Positions 8,918-18,787 of a stretch of DNA of 64,000 nucleotides are shown piece after piece. The notes below the pieces were generated by a model that was not told the DNA's origin, ran no database searches, and worked only from the letters and a program-made list of their open reading frames with translations. Made by a program: the position numbers and the translations under genes. Source of the stretch: Candidatus Legionella polyplacis (GTDB lineage Bacteria; Pseudomonadota; Gammaproteobacteria; Legionellales; Legionellaceae). Position 1 is the first letter of the stretch, and every line of letters starts with the position of its first letter. Where the stretch lies: contig NZ_CP135136.1 of the NCBI RefSeq assembly GCF_037013735.1, positions 248,001-312,000 on the forward strand, given 5' to 3'.

Positions 8918-10267
8918 ATGTTTGAAAAAATTCTTATTGCAAATAGAGGAGAAATAGCTTTACGAATTCTTCGAGCATGCAAAGAATTAGGAATAAAAAC
9001 AGTTGCAATTCATTCTGATATTGATAAAAATTTATTACATGTACGATTAGCTGATGAAACAGTCTGTATAGGCCCGAATAACCTGCAAAAAAGTTACCTA
9101 AATATACCAGCAATTATATCAGCAGCTAAAATAACCAACTCTACAGCCATACATCCAGGATATGGATTTTTATCAGAAAATGCAGACTTTGCAGATATTG
9201 TTGAAAAAAGTGGTATTCACTTTATAGGGCCAAAAGGAGACACAATAAGATTGATGGGAAATAAACTATCAGCTATCAATACTATGAAACAACTAAAAAT
9301 TCCATGCATACCAGGAACTAATCTTATTTCAAATCATAATAACAAAATAAACATAGAAACCGCAAGAAAAATTGGATATCCAATTGTTATTAAAGCAATT
9401 AATGGAGGAGGGGGGAGAGGTATTCACATAATATATGAAGAAAATAATTTAATAAAAACAATTGAATCAACATACAATCAATTAAAACAAACTCATAATA
9501 ATACAAATCTTTATATGGAAAAATATATTTCAAATCCACGTCATATTGAATTTCAAATACTAGGTGATGGAAACGGAAACATTATTTATTTAGGAGACAG
9601 AGATTGCTCTATTCAACGTTATAATCAAAAAATTCTAGAAGAAGCTCCAGCACTAAATATCCCTGATAAAATCAAACAAAAAATAAAAAAATCAATCATA
9701 AAAATTGGTAAAAAAATTAAATATAGAAATGCTGGGACCTTTGAATTTCTTTATAAAAAAGAAAAATTCTATTTTTTAGAAATGAATACACGTATCCAAG
9801 TAGAACACCCAATAACAGAAATGATTACAAAAATTGATTTAATCAAAGAACAAATTAAAATTTGTAACAATTCAAATTTAAATTTGCAACAAAAAAGTAT
9901 TAAAATAAATGGTCATTCTATTGAATGTAGAATTAATGCAGAAAATCCACAAACCTTTATACCATCTTCTGGAAAAATAAACATTCTACATCAACCAGGA
10001 GGGCCAGGAATTAGATTTGACTCTCATTTATACAATAAATATATCATTCCTCCATACTATGATTCTATAATTGGAAAAATTATTAGCTATGGAAATACAA
10101 GAGAAGAAGCAATAGCAAAAATGCGAAATGCACTTGACGAAATTATTATTGACGGAGTAGAAACAAATATCGAACTACACAAAAAAATACTTAAAGATCC
10201 AAATTTTTTAAATGGAAATATAAACATCCACTATTTAAACAAACTTTTAAATATAAAAAAAAACTAA
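8918..10267 (+). CDS. accC: Acetyl-CoA carboxylase, biotin carboxylase subunit
   Basis: A full-length 449-residue biotin carboxylase that uses ATP and bicarbonate to carboxylate the biotin on AccB. Visible features are the N-terminal MFEKILIANRGEIALRILRA, the glycine-rich ATP-grasp loop NGGGGRGIHI, the catalytic region FLEMNTRIQVEHPITEM with the conserved Glu and Arg-Gln-Glu-His, and the C-terminal GHSIECRINAENP. It starts one base after accB stops. The transferase subunits accA and accD are not in this window. Confidence 0.97.
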   Translation: MFEKILIANRGEIALRILRACKELGIKTVAIHSDIDKNLLHVRLADETVCIGPNNLQKSYLNIPAIISAAKITNSTAIHPGYGFLSENADFADIVEKSGIHFIGPKGDTIRLMGNKLSAINTMKQLKIPCIPGTNLISNHNNKINIETARKIGYPIVIKAINGGGGRGIHIIYEENNLIKTIESTYNQLKQTHNNTNLYMEKYISNPRHIEFQILGDGNGNIIYLGDRDCSIQRYNQKILEEAPALNIPDKIKQKIKKSIIKIGKKIKYRNAGTFEFLYKKEKFYFLEMNTRIQVEHPITEMITKIDLIKEQIKICNNSNLNLQQKSIKINGHSIECRINAENPQTFIPSSGKINILHQPGGPGIRFDSHLYNKYIIPPYYDSIIGKIISYGNTREEAIAKMRNALDEIIIDGVETNIELHKKILKDPNFLNGNINIHYLNKLLNIKKN

Positions 10268-10368
10268 ACTAAGATCTATATTTTTATTCTAACTTATATG
10301 AATTAATCTTAATTCAATATTAATCATTAATAAACTTTATAAAATTCAAACAATCTTTTAAAACCTAA

Positions 10369-11376
10369 TTAAACAATAAATCGAAAATACTTCGCCATTT
10401 TCTTTTCTTCTCGTAATTCATTTAAAGTATTTTTAAAATAAATTTTACTAAATTTATTAAATTTTAAACCATCTACAATACATAATTTTTTTTTATCATA
10501 AAAACATGGGAAAGAAAAAATTAAACCATCATCTACATCGTACTCCCCATTAGATCTTAAAGCAATAGAAAAAAAATCATCTTTTCTCAAAAAACTACTA
10601 TTTGTTAAAAAAGAAACACTATAAATGATTGCATTTGCCGCAGAAGCCGCTGAAGAAAATCCACATAATTTAATAATATCCATTCCACGTTTTTGAACCA
10701 ATTTAATAAATTTTTTTCTTAGCCATTGTTTATCATTAATGACTTCCATAATTGGCTTACCAGATATTCTAACGTAATGAAAATCAGGATATTGAGTATT
10801 AGAATGATTTCCCCAAATAATAACTCTACTTATCTCTGAAACATTAACTCCAGCTTTTTTGGCTAATTGAGCTTTTGCACGTAACTCATCTAAAGACATT
10901 AAAGCATAAAATCTATCACTCGGAATATCACAAGCATTATTCATACAAATTAAACAATTAGTATTTGAAGGATTACCAACAACAACAACACGAACACTAC
11001 TATCTGCATAACTATTTATTATTTTTGCATATTCCATAAATATTACACCATTTACCTTTAATAAATCTATTCTATTCATATTTATACTTCTAGGAACCGC
11101 GCCTACTAAAAATGCCCAATGAATACCATTAACAGCCATCCGAATATTAGATGTAATATGAACATACTTCAATAATGGAAAAGCACAATCTTCTAATTCT
11201 TTCACTATACTTTCTAAAACAGAAAGAACTCTATCTACATCACATAAATGCAACTCTATTTCTGTAAAAGGACCGAACATTTCTCCAGAAGCTATTCTAA
11301 AAATTAAAGCATAACTAACTCTTCCAGCAGCACCTGTAATTAAAACTCGAACCTTATTCTTTGCCTCTAAAAACAT
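10369..11376 (-). CDS. mdh: Malate dehydrogenase (NAD)
   Basis: Oxidises malate to oxaloacetate in the TCA cycle. It is the roughly 330-residue form found in Legionella rather than the E. coli type. Visible are the Rossmann loop TGAAGRVSYALIFRIASGEMFG, the substrate arginines in PRSINMNRIDLL, Asp and Arg in LDELRAKAQLA, and the catalytic His in IWGNHSNTQYPDF. The mobile loop is usually PRGPGMER but reads PRSINMNR here, keeping both arginines and losing the glycines. I start at ATG 11376, which gives the usual distance to the Rossmann fold. An in-frame TTG at 11394 is the alternative. Confidence 0.92.
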   Translation of the reverse strand: MFLEAKNKVRVLITGAAGRVSYALIFRIASGEMFGPFTEIELHLCDVDRVLSVLESIVKELEDCAFPLLKYVHITSNIRMAVNGIHWAFLVGAVPRSINMNRIDLLKVNGVIFMEYAKIINSYADSSVRVVVVGNPSNTNCLICMNNACDIPSDRFYALMSLDELRAKAQLAKKAGVNVSEISRVIIWGNHSNTQYPDFHYVRISGKPIMEVINDKQWLRKKFIKLVQKRGMDIIKLCGFSSAASAANAIIYSVSFLTNSSFLRKDDFFSIALRSNGEYDVDDGLIFSFPCFYDKKKLCIVDGLKFNKFSKIYFKNTLNELREEKKMAKYFRFIV

Positions 11377-11464
11377 AAATATTCTATTCTCCAATAACTT
11401 AAATCATTTCAACAATTTTTAGATTCATAAACTTATTAAAAGATACAAATACTATAACATAGAG

Positions 11465-12427
11465 CTAACACCTATCAAAATCAAAAGACATGACATCAGA
11501 AATTTTTGAATATCCCAATTTCAAAGCCAATAATCTATCAATACCAATAGCAACACCACTACATACTGGAAGTCCAAACTCCAATGCTTTTAAAAATCTA
11601 TAATCAATTTCTAATGAATTCAAACCCATTTTTTTTCTATTCATTAAATTGATATTAAATCTTTCAACATGAGAATTAAAATCAATTAATTCATTAAATC
11701 CATTTGCTAATTCAATACCTTTAAAATATATTTCAAATCTTTTAGCAAAACCTTCTTTACTAACCTGAGCTAACAAAGCCTGTGACAAAGGAAAATCATA
11801 TATAGCTACTGGTTCATCTATCTCTTTAGTAAATTTAGGAACCACAACATGTGTCATTAATAAAAATAAATACTGATCACGATCAACAATATCTTGGTTG
11901 CAAAAAACAGATTCTAAATTATTCTCTTGTATAACCCATTTTAAATCCTCTATAGAAGAAGATATCGGATCTATATTGCAATAATCTATAAAAACTTGTT
12001 TATAACTCTTCTTAACTAATCTGTTACATGCTAAAAATATCTTTAAAAAAATTTCAACTTCATCTAACAATTGGTAGTGATTTACATTCAAACAATACCA
12101 TTCAAGTAATGTAAATTCAGGATTATGCCAATTACCAATTTCATTATCTCTAAAGACACGAGCTATTTGAAAAATAGATCCACTACCAAATGCTAATAAT
12201 CTTTTCATATGGTATTCAGGAGACGTTTGTAAATAAACAAATTTCGAACAAGAATAAGCTCTAATATTTTCTATATATACATCAGTAACTCCAAAGTGAC
12301 TTAGAATCGGAGTTTCCACTTCTAAATATCCCTTGTCATAAAAAAATTTTCTAATCTTCATTAAGAAATTTGCTCTTTTACGTAAAACTCCTATATTAGA
12401 TGATGGTTTCCAATCAATATCTTTCAT
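11465..12427 (-). CDS. epmA: Elongation factor P--(R)-beta-lysine ligase EpmA (PoxA/GenX)
   Basis: A lysyl-tRNA-synthetase paralogue without the anticodon domain (about 320 residues) that attaches beta-lysine to a lysine of elongation factor P, which helps ribosomes through polyproline. Class II motifs are visible: LEVETPILS (motif 1), FQIARVFRDNEIGNWHNPEFTLLEW (motif 2) and GVAIGIDRLLAL (motif 3). I choose ATG 12427 because KDIDWKPSSNIGVLRKRA then aligns with the EpmA N-terminus. A TTG at 12463 overlaps the sufT-like gene and has AGGA upstream, so it cannot be excluded. EF-P and EpmB are not in this window. Confidence 0.9.
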   Translation of the reverse strand: MKDIDWKPSSNIGVLRKRANFLMKIRKFFYDKGYLEVETPILSHFGVTDVYIENIRAYSCSKFVYLQTSPEYHMKRLLAFGSGSIFQIARVFRDNEIGNWHNPEFTLLEWYCLNVNHYQLLDEVEIFLKIFLACNRLVKKSYKQVFIDYCNIDPISSSIEDLKWVIQENNLESVFCNQDIVDRDQYLFLLMTHVVVPKFTKEIDEPVAIYDFPLSQALLAQVSKEGFAKRFEIYFKGIELANGFNELIDFNSHVERFNINLMNRKKMGLNSLEIDYRFLKALEFGLPVCSGVAIGIDRLLALKLGYSKISDVMSFDFDRC

Positions 12428-12455
12428 TACATATAAATAAAAATTTACAATATTT

Positions 12456-12761
12456 TTAATCAAAAATTCCTAACTCTAATCTAGCAATTTTAGACATTCT
12501 ATTTCTATTCCAAGGAGGATCCCAAACTAATTTAACCTCACAAGAATTCACATCAACTGCACTAATTATCTTATCTTTAACCATAGATGGAAAAAAATGT
12601 GCCATAGGACATGATGGAGTTGTTAACGTCATTTCAATACAAATATTCTGTCTTTTATCAATCAAAATATTATATATCAATCCCAAATCATAAATATTAA
12701 TAGAAATTTCCGGATCTATTATTGTTTTCAATACATCAATTATATCCTTTTTTAAAGACAT
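12456..12761 (-). CDS. sufT: SufT-like MIP18/PaaD family (DUF59) Fe-S assembly protein
   Basis: A 101-residue protein of the MIP18 family, whose members help deliver or mature Fe-S clusters. It shows the family pattern DPEISINIYDLGLIY near the N-terminus and LTTPSCPMAH with the conserved Cys. VWDPPWNRNRMS lies near the end. It is the last gene of the suf operon, about 20 bases after sufU, and this position supports an Fe-S role. The exact biochemical step of this family in bacteria is unsettled. Confidence 0.88.
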   Translation of the reverse strand: MSLKKDIIDVLKTIIDPEISINIYDLGLIYNILIDKRQNICIEMTLTTPSCPMAHFFPSMVKDKIISAVDVNSCEVKLVWDPPWNRNRMSKIARLELGIFD

Positions 12762-12783
12762 AAACCATATTACCTGTTTAAAT

Positions 12784-13224
12784 TTACAAACTCATTCTAT
12801 CTATAAGAATTTTATTTAAAGTATTCCATGCTAATATAGCACATTTTATTCTGGAAGGATGATATTTTATTCCTGACAATATAGCAAGTTTGTCTGGTAT
12901 TTCCTTATCAATCATTCTATTAGTTAACATATTATAAACAATATTAAATAATTTATGAGCTTGAAAAATACTTTTTTCTAATACAAGATCTGTCATCAAC
13001 GATGCAGAAGCTTTAGATATAGCACAACCTATACCTAAAAAACTAATTTTTTCTATAATTTTTTGATTACTTTCAAAAAATTTTAAATATATCATTAAAG
13101 AATCGCCACAAAAAGGATTATAGCCTTTTACTTTTATATCATAATTTACCATCTCATAATAATTATGAGGATATTTATTATGATCCATTATTATTTCATG
13201 ATAAAGTTCAGATAAATTTTTCAT
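12784..13224 (-). CDS. sufU: SufU-type Fe-S assembly protein (NifU-like, sulfur acceptor)
   Basis: A 146-residue IscU-fold protein. Three conserved cysteines are visible in NPFCGDSL, GIGCAISKASASLM and RIKCAILAW, the SufU pattern in which zinc-bound SufU accepts sulfur from SufS. The start codon shares one base with the sufS stop (TAATG), so translation is probably coupled. This indicates a SufS-SufU sulfur relay in place of the SufS-SufE pair of E. coli. No sufE is seen in the cluster. Confidence 0.93.
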   Translation of the reverse strand: MKNLSELYHEIIMDHNKYPHNYYEMVNYDIKVKGYNPFCGDSLMIYLKFFESNQKIIEKISFLGIGCAISKASASLMTDLVLEKSIFQAHKLFNIVYNMLTNRMIDKEIPDKLAILSGIKYHPSRIKCAILAWNTLNKILIDRMSL

Positions 13225-14447
13225 TAAAAAAAACTCTTCAGTTTATATAAAGATTCTATTAAAAAATCTATTTCTTCTATAGTATTATAAAACGACAAAG
13301 AAATACGAGTTGTAGAAGATAAACCTAAAAAACTCATTAATGGCATAGCACAATGATGGCCGCTTCTTACAGCTATTCCATAACTATCTAACATAGTATC
13401 AATATCATGAGAATGTATTGTTTTGTGTATAAAAGAAACAATTGGAACTTTATTAAAAGATGTACCAACTATACTAAATTCATTATTCAATGAGTTCATA
13501 GCATCAATCAAATATCTTAACAAATGTGCTTCATAATTTGTAACCAAATTTATATCTAAAGAAGTAAAGTAATCAATAGCTGATCCCAATCCAATCACAC
13601 CAGATATATTCGGTGTACCTGATTCAAACTTATAAGGCAAAGAAGCATATTCTACATCCTGAATTGTAACAGAATTTATCATTCTACCACCATACTGATA
13701 AGGATCCATATCATTTAATAAACATTCTTTACCCCATAAAATTCCTACTCCAGTAGGACCATACAATTTATGACCAGAAAATACATAAAAATCACAATCC
13801 AAATGTTTAACATCAATTGGAATATGTGGAACTGCTTGAGTTCCATCTATCAATACAAATGCACCATATGAATGAGCCATTTCAATCATTTTACATATAG
13901 GATTTATTGTACCCAAAACATTCGAAGCATGTATTAAAGATACAAACATAGTATTTTCATTAAGTTTTTTTTCATAATCTTCCAAAACAATCTCTCCACA
14001 ATTTGAAACTGAAATTGCCCTTAACTTAGCACCAGTCTTTTTACATACAATCTGCCAAGGAATAATATTAGAATGATGTTCCATATATGAAATTAAAATT
14101 TCTTTAGAAGAAGAAATCCTAGACAACAAAAAACTTTCTGCCACTAAATTAATCGCCTCTGTTGCACCTTTAACAAAAATACATTCTTTTACAGAATAAG
14201 CATTAATAAACATTTTTACTTTTTTTCTAACATTTTCAAACTGTCTTGTAGCTTCATATCCTAATGTATGTATAGATCTATGTATATTAGAATTGCTAAA
14301 TGAATAAAAAGAAACCATATTATCAATAACAGATTTTGGCTTATGCGTAGTTGCAGCATTATCCAAATAAATCAAATTATTATTGTTAACTCTCTGATTA
14401 ATAGCAGGAAAATCTTTTCTAACAATTTTCATATTTACAAAATTCAC
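13224..14447 (-). CDS. sufS: Cysteine desulfurase SufS
   Basis: A 407-residue pyridoxal-phosphate enzyme that removes sulfur from cysteine for Fe-S cluster building. The PLP-binding Lys is in FSGHKLYGPTGVG and the persulfide-forming Cys in VRSGHHCAMPLM. IYLDNAATTHKPKSV is near the N-terminus. The first codon is GTG, with AGAGGG a few bases upstream. An ATG five codons later is the alternative start. It lies between sufD and sufU in the operon. Confidence 0.95.
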   Translation of the reverse strand: MNFVNMKIVRKDFPAINQRVNNNNLIYLDNAATTHKPKSVIDNMVSFYSFSNSNIHRSIHTLGYEATRQFENVRKKVKMFINAYSVKECIFVKGATEAINLVAESFLLSRISSSKEILISYMEHHSNIIPWQIVCKKTGAKLRAISVSNCGEIVLEDYEKKLNENTMFVSLIHASNVLGTINPICKMIEMAHSYGAFVLIDGTQAVPHIPIDVKHLDCDFYVFSGHKLYGPTGVGILWGKECLLNDMDPYQYGGRMINSVTIQDVEYASLPYKFESGTPNISGVIGLGSAIDYFTSLDINLVTNYEAHLLRYLIDAMNSLNNEFSIVGTSFNKVPIVSFIHKTIHSHDIDTMLDSYGIAVRSGHHCAMPLMSFLGLSSTTRISLSFYNTIEEIDFLIESLYKLKSFF

Positions 14448-14483
14448 TTATACCCTCTCTAACAAAACAATTTTTCTTACATT

Positions 14484-15791
14484 TTATCTATAAATATCTA
14501 TTAACTTATAAAACCAATCTAAAATATATTTATTCGATATAAATTTAAAATTTTCTTTAATAAAAGCTTGTATTAAATAATTCCTAGCCATTACATCATC
14601 TATTCCTCTAGTTAGAAAATAAAACAAAGAATCGTCATCAATTTTTCCTATAGTAGCGCCATGAGAACAAAATATATCATTAGTTAAGATATTTAACTGA
14701 GGACTTGTATGTAATTCTACATTATCAGACAACAATAAATTTCTATTATATTGTTTTGCAACATTAAATCTTAAATATTTAGACATAACCACTTTATCAT
14801 CAAAAACTGCTTTGGAACTATCAAATAAAACACTCCTATAATTTTGTTCGCTCTCACATTGAGAATCATTATGATGCACAATAGTAAAATTATTTATATT
14901 CTGCTTTTTTTTAATTATATAAATTCCATTCAATAAACATTTAGATTTTTCCTCATTTAAATATACATTAATACTGTTTCGAACTAAATTACCTCCAAAA
15001 TTTAAAGAATGATGTTCAAAAACACTCTCCTTTTTTTGCTTAATAAAAAAATGATTAATATGAAAAGATCGTTCGCTATCTTGCTGATATTTATAATAAA
15101 AAAACCTTGAACTTTCATTCATATATATTTCTGTAACACTATTTGTAGTATAACAACATTTATTATCTCCATAATAACATTCTAATAAGGACAATTCACT
15201 TCCTTCTTCTAATACAATTATATTACGACTACAAACAATTTTATTATCTTTATCTTGAGTATAAAATATTGAAATAGGCTCTTTCAATTGCACAAATGAT
15301 GGTATATACAATAAAAAACCAGAATTCAATAATCCAATATTTAAAGCATGAAAACTATTATCGCATTTAAATATTTTATTTAAGTATGGTTGAATTTTTT
15401 GTGGATATTTTTTAATTGCTTCAAACAAAGGCATAAACAAAACATTATCAGGTAAATAATTATCTATATCACTTTGATTATTCAAAAAATATCCATTTCC
15501 AACATTTACTTTTAAATTAAATAATGGAAAATCCGAAATAAACATATTTTGCATGTTACAATCATTTCTAACTAATCCTGAAAACTTATATTTCAAAAAA
15601 GATTCAATTAAAGAAAACTTCCAATTATTATTTAAATTAGCAAAAAATTTATATTTCATGAATTTTTTTAATCCATCTTTTTGCAATTGTAATAACCAAG
15701 GAATACTAAAATAATTCTCAACAATCTGTCTTTTATAAAAATTAATTATTTCATCTAAAAAAAAATTATTTTTTGAAAAAGCTGTATCCAT
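14484..15791 (-). CDS. sufD: Fe-S cluster assembly protein SufD
   Basis: A 435-residue partner of SufB in the SufBC2D scaffold. The C-terminal beta-helix is recognisable in VVMSKYLRFNVAKQYNRNLLLSDN, HTSPQLNILTNDIFCSHGATIGKID and FYFLTRGIDDVMARNYLIQAF. The His in CSHGATIG is conserved in SufD and takes part in cluster formation. The N-terminal half is strongly diverged and Asn/Lys-rich. Its start overlaps the sufC end by 26 bases. Confidence 0.93.
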   Translation of the reverse strand: MDTAFSKNNFFLDEIINFYKRQIVENYFSIPWLLQLQKDGLKKFMKYKFFANLNNNWKFSLIESFLKYKFSGLVRNDCNMQNMFISDFPLFNLKVNVGNGYFLNNQSDIDNYLPDNVLFMPLFEAIKKYPQKIQPYLNKIFKCDNSFHALNIGLLNSGFLLYIPSFVQLKEPISIFYTQDKDNKIVCSRNIIVLEEGSELSLLECYYGDNKCCYTTNSVTEIYMNESSRFFYYKYQQDSERSFHINHFFIKQKKESVFEHHSLNFGGNLVRNSINVYLNEEKSKCLLNGIYIIKKKQNINNFTIVHHNDSQCESEQNYRSVLFDSSKAVFDDKVVMSKYLRFNVAKQYNRNLLLSDNVELHTSPQLNILTNDIFCSHGATIGKIDDDSLFYFLTRGIDDVMARNYLIQAFIKENFKFISNKYILDWFYKLIDIYR

Positions 15792-16506
15792 TTTTCTCTA
15801 TTTCCAAAGAAAGCAATTTTCCTCCAGTTCTAACAATAGAACCATCTAACAAAATATGAACAAAATCTGGCTCAATATACTCAAGTAACTTTTGATAATG
15901 AGTTATTATAATAATAGAACGATCATACGATCGCATAAAATTTATTCCTTTAGAAATTACAGATAATGAATCAATATCTAGTCCAGAATCTATCTCATCT
16001 AATATTAACAACTTAGGTTTAAGTAACATCATTTGTAATATTTCATTTTTCTTCTTTTCTCCACCAGAAAAACCCTCATTTATGCTTCGATAAAGAAAAT
16101 CCTCTTTAATATTAAGAAATTTACATATTTTTTTGACTTTTTCAAGAAAATTAAAAGTATCTAATGGATTTTTCCCATTACTTTTTCTTATAGCATTCAA
16201 GGAAGATTTTAAAAAACTAATATTTGTTACTCCAGGAATTTCAATTGAATATTGAAAAGATATAAAAATACCAGATCTAGCACGTTCTGATGGAGTTAAA
16301 GGTAATAAATCTCTATCAAAATAAGTAATAACACCACCAATCACATGATAATTCGGATGCCCAGACAATGTTTTTACTAAAGTAGTTTTACCTGAACCAT
16401 TAGAACCCATAATTACATGAATACTTCCAGGTTTTACATAAAGATTTATATTATTTAAAATTTTCTTTTTATCTAAAGAAACACTAAGTTGCATAATTTT
16501 CAACAT
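15766..16506 (-). CDS. sufC: Fe-S assembly ATPase SufC
   Basis: A 246-residue ABC-type ATPase that drives conformational change in the SufBC2D scaffold. Walker A is GSNGSGKTT, the ABC signature is FSGGEKKKNEILQMM, and Walker B is LLILDEIDSGLDIDSL. These match SufC closely, including the typical ISFQYSIEIPGV segment. Five bases separate it from sufB and it overlaps sufD, so all are co-transcribed. Confidence 0.97.
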   Translation of the reverse strand: MLKIMQLSVSLDKKKILNNINLYVKPGSIHVIMGSNGSGKTTLVKTLSGHPNYHVIGGVITYFDRDLLPLTPSERARSGIFISFQYSIEIPGVTNISFLKSSLNAIRKSNGKNPLDTFNFLEKVKKICKFLNIKEDFLYRSINEGFSGGEKKKNEILQMMLLKPKLLILDEIDSGLDIDSLSVISKGINFMRSYDRSIIIITHYQKLLEYIEPDFVHILLDGSIVRTGGKLLSLEIEKNGYSFFKK

Positions 16507-16511
16507 ATTTT

Positions 16512-17954
16512 TTAACCTATTGCTCCTTCCAAATTAATACCTAACAATTTTGTTGCTTCCACAGCAAATTCCATAGGAAGTTCTTTTAAAACTTTTTTGC
16601 AATAACCATTTACTATAATAGATATAGAATCTTCCAAACTAAGCCCTCTTTGTTGACAATAAAACAATTGTTCTTCATTAATTTTAGTAGTCATAGCTTC
16701 ATGTTCAGTTATAGAACTAGAATTTTTTACCTTAATATAAGGAAAAGTATAAGCAGAGCATTTATTTCCTATCAATAATGAATCACATTGTGTATAGTTA
16801 CGTGAACTAATAGAATCTTTACCAATACTAACTAATCCACGGTAAGAATTCCTTGAATATCCAGCACAAATGCTTTTAGAAATAATAGTAGATCTAGTAC
16901 ATTTACCTAAATGAATCATTTTCGTACCAGTATCAAATTGTTGATAATTATTGGATAATGCTACTGAATAAAATTCTCCAACAGAATTATCTCCTTTTAA
17001 AATAACACTTGGATATTTCCACGTTATTAACGAACCAGTTTCAATCTGAGTCCAAGATATTTTAGAATTATTTCCATAACATATACCTCTTTTAGTTACA
17101 AAATTATAAATCCCACCTTTTCCATTTTTATTACCTGGATACCAATTTTGTATTGTAGAATACTTAATTCTAGCACCATCTAATGCAATTAATTCAACAA
17201 CAGCAGCATGAAGTTGATTATCATCCCTCATAGGAGCAGTACATCCTTCCAAATAAGAAACATAACTATCTTTATCTGCAATAATTAATGTTCTTTCAAA
17301 TTGACCAATATTAAAAGAATTAATCCTAAAATACGTTGAAAGTTCCATAGGACAACGAACTCCTTTTGGAATATAAACAAATGATCCATCACTAAACACA
17401 GCAGAATTAAGTGCAGCATAAAAATTATCCTTATAAGGTACAACAGAACCTAAATATTTCTTAATTAAATCTGGATAATTTTTAACTGCCTCAGAAAAAG
17501 AACAAAAAATAACACCAATACGAGATAATTGCTCTTTAAAAGTAGTAATTACCGATACACTATCAAATATGGCGTCTACAGCTACCCCAGAAAGTATTTT
17601 TTGTTCACTTAAAGTAATTCCCAATTTTTTATAAACACGCAGCAACTCAGGATCAACCTCTTCTAATTTAGAAAATGATTTTTTTTTAGGGGACGAATAA
17701 TAAGATATATTTTGATAATCAATTTTTGGAAAATTCACATTGCCCCAATCAGGATGTGATAATGTTTTCCAATAATTAAAAGCATCTAATCTCCATGACA
17801 ATAAAAAATCAGGCTCTTCTTTTATAGAAGAAATTCTACATATAATTTCTTCATTTAAAGAGGGCTCAAAAGAATCCACATCAATTGCAGTTACAAAACC
17901 ATGCTTATATTTTTTATTTAGAAAATAACTAATTTCCTCATTATTATCAGACAT
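16512..17954 (-). CDS. sufB: Fe-S cluster assembly protein SufB
   Basis: The 480-residue main scaffold subunit on which clusters form. Family segments are visible: [43 protein letters not shown], and the C-terminal [21 protein letters not shown]. The conserved Cys in EGCTAP, in the core of the protein, is thought to pass sulfur. It is the first gene of the operon sufB-C-D-S-U-T. Upstream lies a candidate Fur-like site and no Rrf2-type regulator gene. Confidence 0.97.
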   Translation of the reverse strand: MSDNNEEISYFLNKKYKHGFVTAIDVDSFEPSLNEEIICRISSIKEEPDFLLSWRLDAFNYWKTLSHPDWGNVNFPKIDYQNISYYSSPKKKSFSKLEEVDPELLRVYKKLGITLSEQKILSGVAVDAIFDSVSVITTFKEQLSRIGVIFCSFSEAVKNYPDLIKKYLGSVVPYKDNFYAALNSAVFSDGSFVYIPKGVRCPMELSTYFRINSFNIGQFERTLIIADKDSYVSYLEGCTAPMRDDNQLHAAVVELIALDGARIKYSTIQNWYPGNKNGKGGIYNFVTKRGICYGNNSKISWTQIETGSLITWKYPSVILKGDNSVGEFYSVALSNNYQQFDTGTKMIHLGKCTRSTIISKSICAGYSRNSYRGLVSIGKDSISSRNYTQCDSLLIGNKCSAYTFPYIKVKNSSSITEHEAMTTKINEEQLFYCQQRGLSLEDSISIIVNGYCKKVLKELPMEFAVEATKLLGINLEGAIG

Positions 17955-18313
17955 AAAATTCCTAATCTTTAAAAATATTTTTTATAAATCAACAAATATA
18001 AATCACTATCAAAAAAACAAGTTCTTATAAAACTTCATTATAAATTCTTTATTAAGAATCTATTCTAAACTATAAATGATAAAATAACACTTTTTTATAA
18101 AAAGATTCTTCATAAAATGATTATCAATATTATTATTCTCTTACAATCTTTTTATAAAAAAAACTACCCCGCTAAAAAAAATAGTAACTTAAACAAGTCT
18201 TACTAAAAATAAAATTTTTTACAAGCATTACTAACCTTTCATTTCATTAATGTCTAATATATAACTTTTTATAAAATAAATAAATACAATAAAACTAACT
18301 TAATGATAGTTTT
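17955..18313. other. Leader region of the suf operon
   Basis: This 359-base gap lies between greA and sufB, both on the minus strand. It contains the Fur-like dyad at 18113-18131 and, about 20 bases upstream of it on the minus strand, a TATAAA (18151-18156) preceded by a GC-rich GCGGGGTAG (CCCGC at 18168-18172). It probably holds the greA end and the suf promoter. No ORF is visible. Confidence 0.5.
18113..18131 (-). promoter_or_regulatory. Candidate Fur box (iron-responsive operator) upstream of sufB
   Basis: The minus-strand 19-mer AATATTGATAATCATTTTA matches 15 of 19 positions of the classical Fur box GATAATGATAATCATTATC, including the unbroken core TGATAATCATT. It lies about 160 bases upstream of sufB and just downstream of a TATAAA, where a repressor could block transcription. 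Suf operons are known Fur targets in enterobacteria. In AT-rich DNA chance matches are likelier, and whether fur is kept in this genome is unknown. Confidence 0.35.
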
Positions 18314-18787
18314 TTAATAAAAAATTTTTAAAATTTTATATTGAACTACACCATCAGGTATTTTTACAGAAACTAAATCTCCTAAAGATTTTCCCAACAA
18401 AGATTTACCAATTGGAGAGATATAAGAAATCTTATTTAATTTAATATCAGCCTCATCTTCTCCAACAATCTGATAATTCATTGTTATATTAATAGTTATA
18501 TTATGAAGACAAACAGTAGATCCAAAAATTACTTTTCCATTATCTATTAATTTACTAGTATCAATTACCTGAGAATTCATTAATTTTATCTCAATATCCT
18601 TAATTTTCTTTTCATTAAAATTTTGTTGCTCACAAGCAGCATGATATTCTGCATTTTCTTTTAAATCTCCATGAGCACGAGCCTCAATTAAAGATTCAAT
18701 AATTCTAGGTCTTTCAATAGTTTTTAAATAATGCAATTGATTTTTTAACTCTTCTAATCCTTTTGTTGTCATAGGATACCTTTTCAT
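18314..18787 (-). CDS. greA: Transcription elongation factor GreA
   Basis: A complete 157-residue factor that rescues backtracked RNA polymerase by stimulating transcript cleavage. The N-terminal coiled coil carries the acidic tip GDLKENAEYHAA, with the Asp and Glu that act in the polymerase channel. The C-terminal FKBP-like domain contains YISPIGKSLLGKSLGD. The start is supported by a strong Shine-Dalgarno GGAGGT. It lies upstream of the suf operon, separated by a long leader, and is probably a separate unit. Confidence 0.96.
   Translation of the reverse strand: MKRYPMTTKGLEELKNQLHYLKTIERPRIIESLIEARAHGDLKENAEYHAACEQQNFNEKKIKDIEIKLMNSQVIDTSKLIDNGKVIFGSTVCLHNITINITMNYQIVGEDEADIKLNKISYISPIGKSLLGKSLGDLVSVKIPDGVVQYKILKIFY

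Noticed and set aside
12428-12463. TTG start for EpmA with AGGA upstream
   Set aside because: It adds 12 residues not found in the family and overlaps the sufT-like gene; kept only as an alternative.
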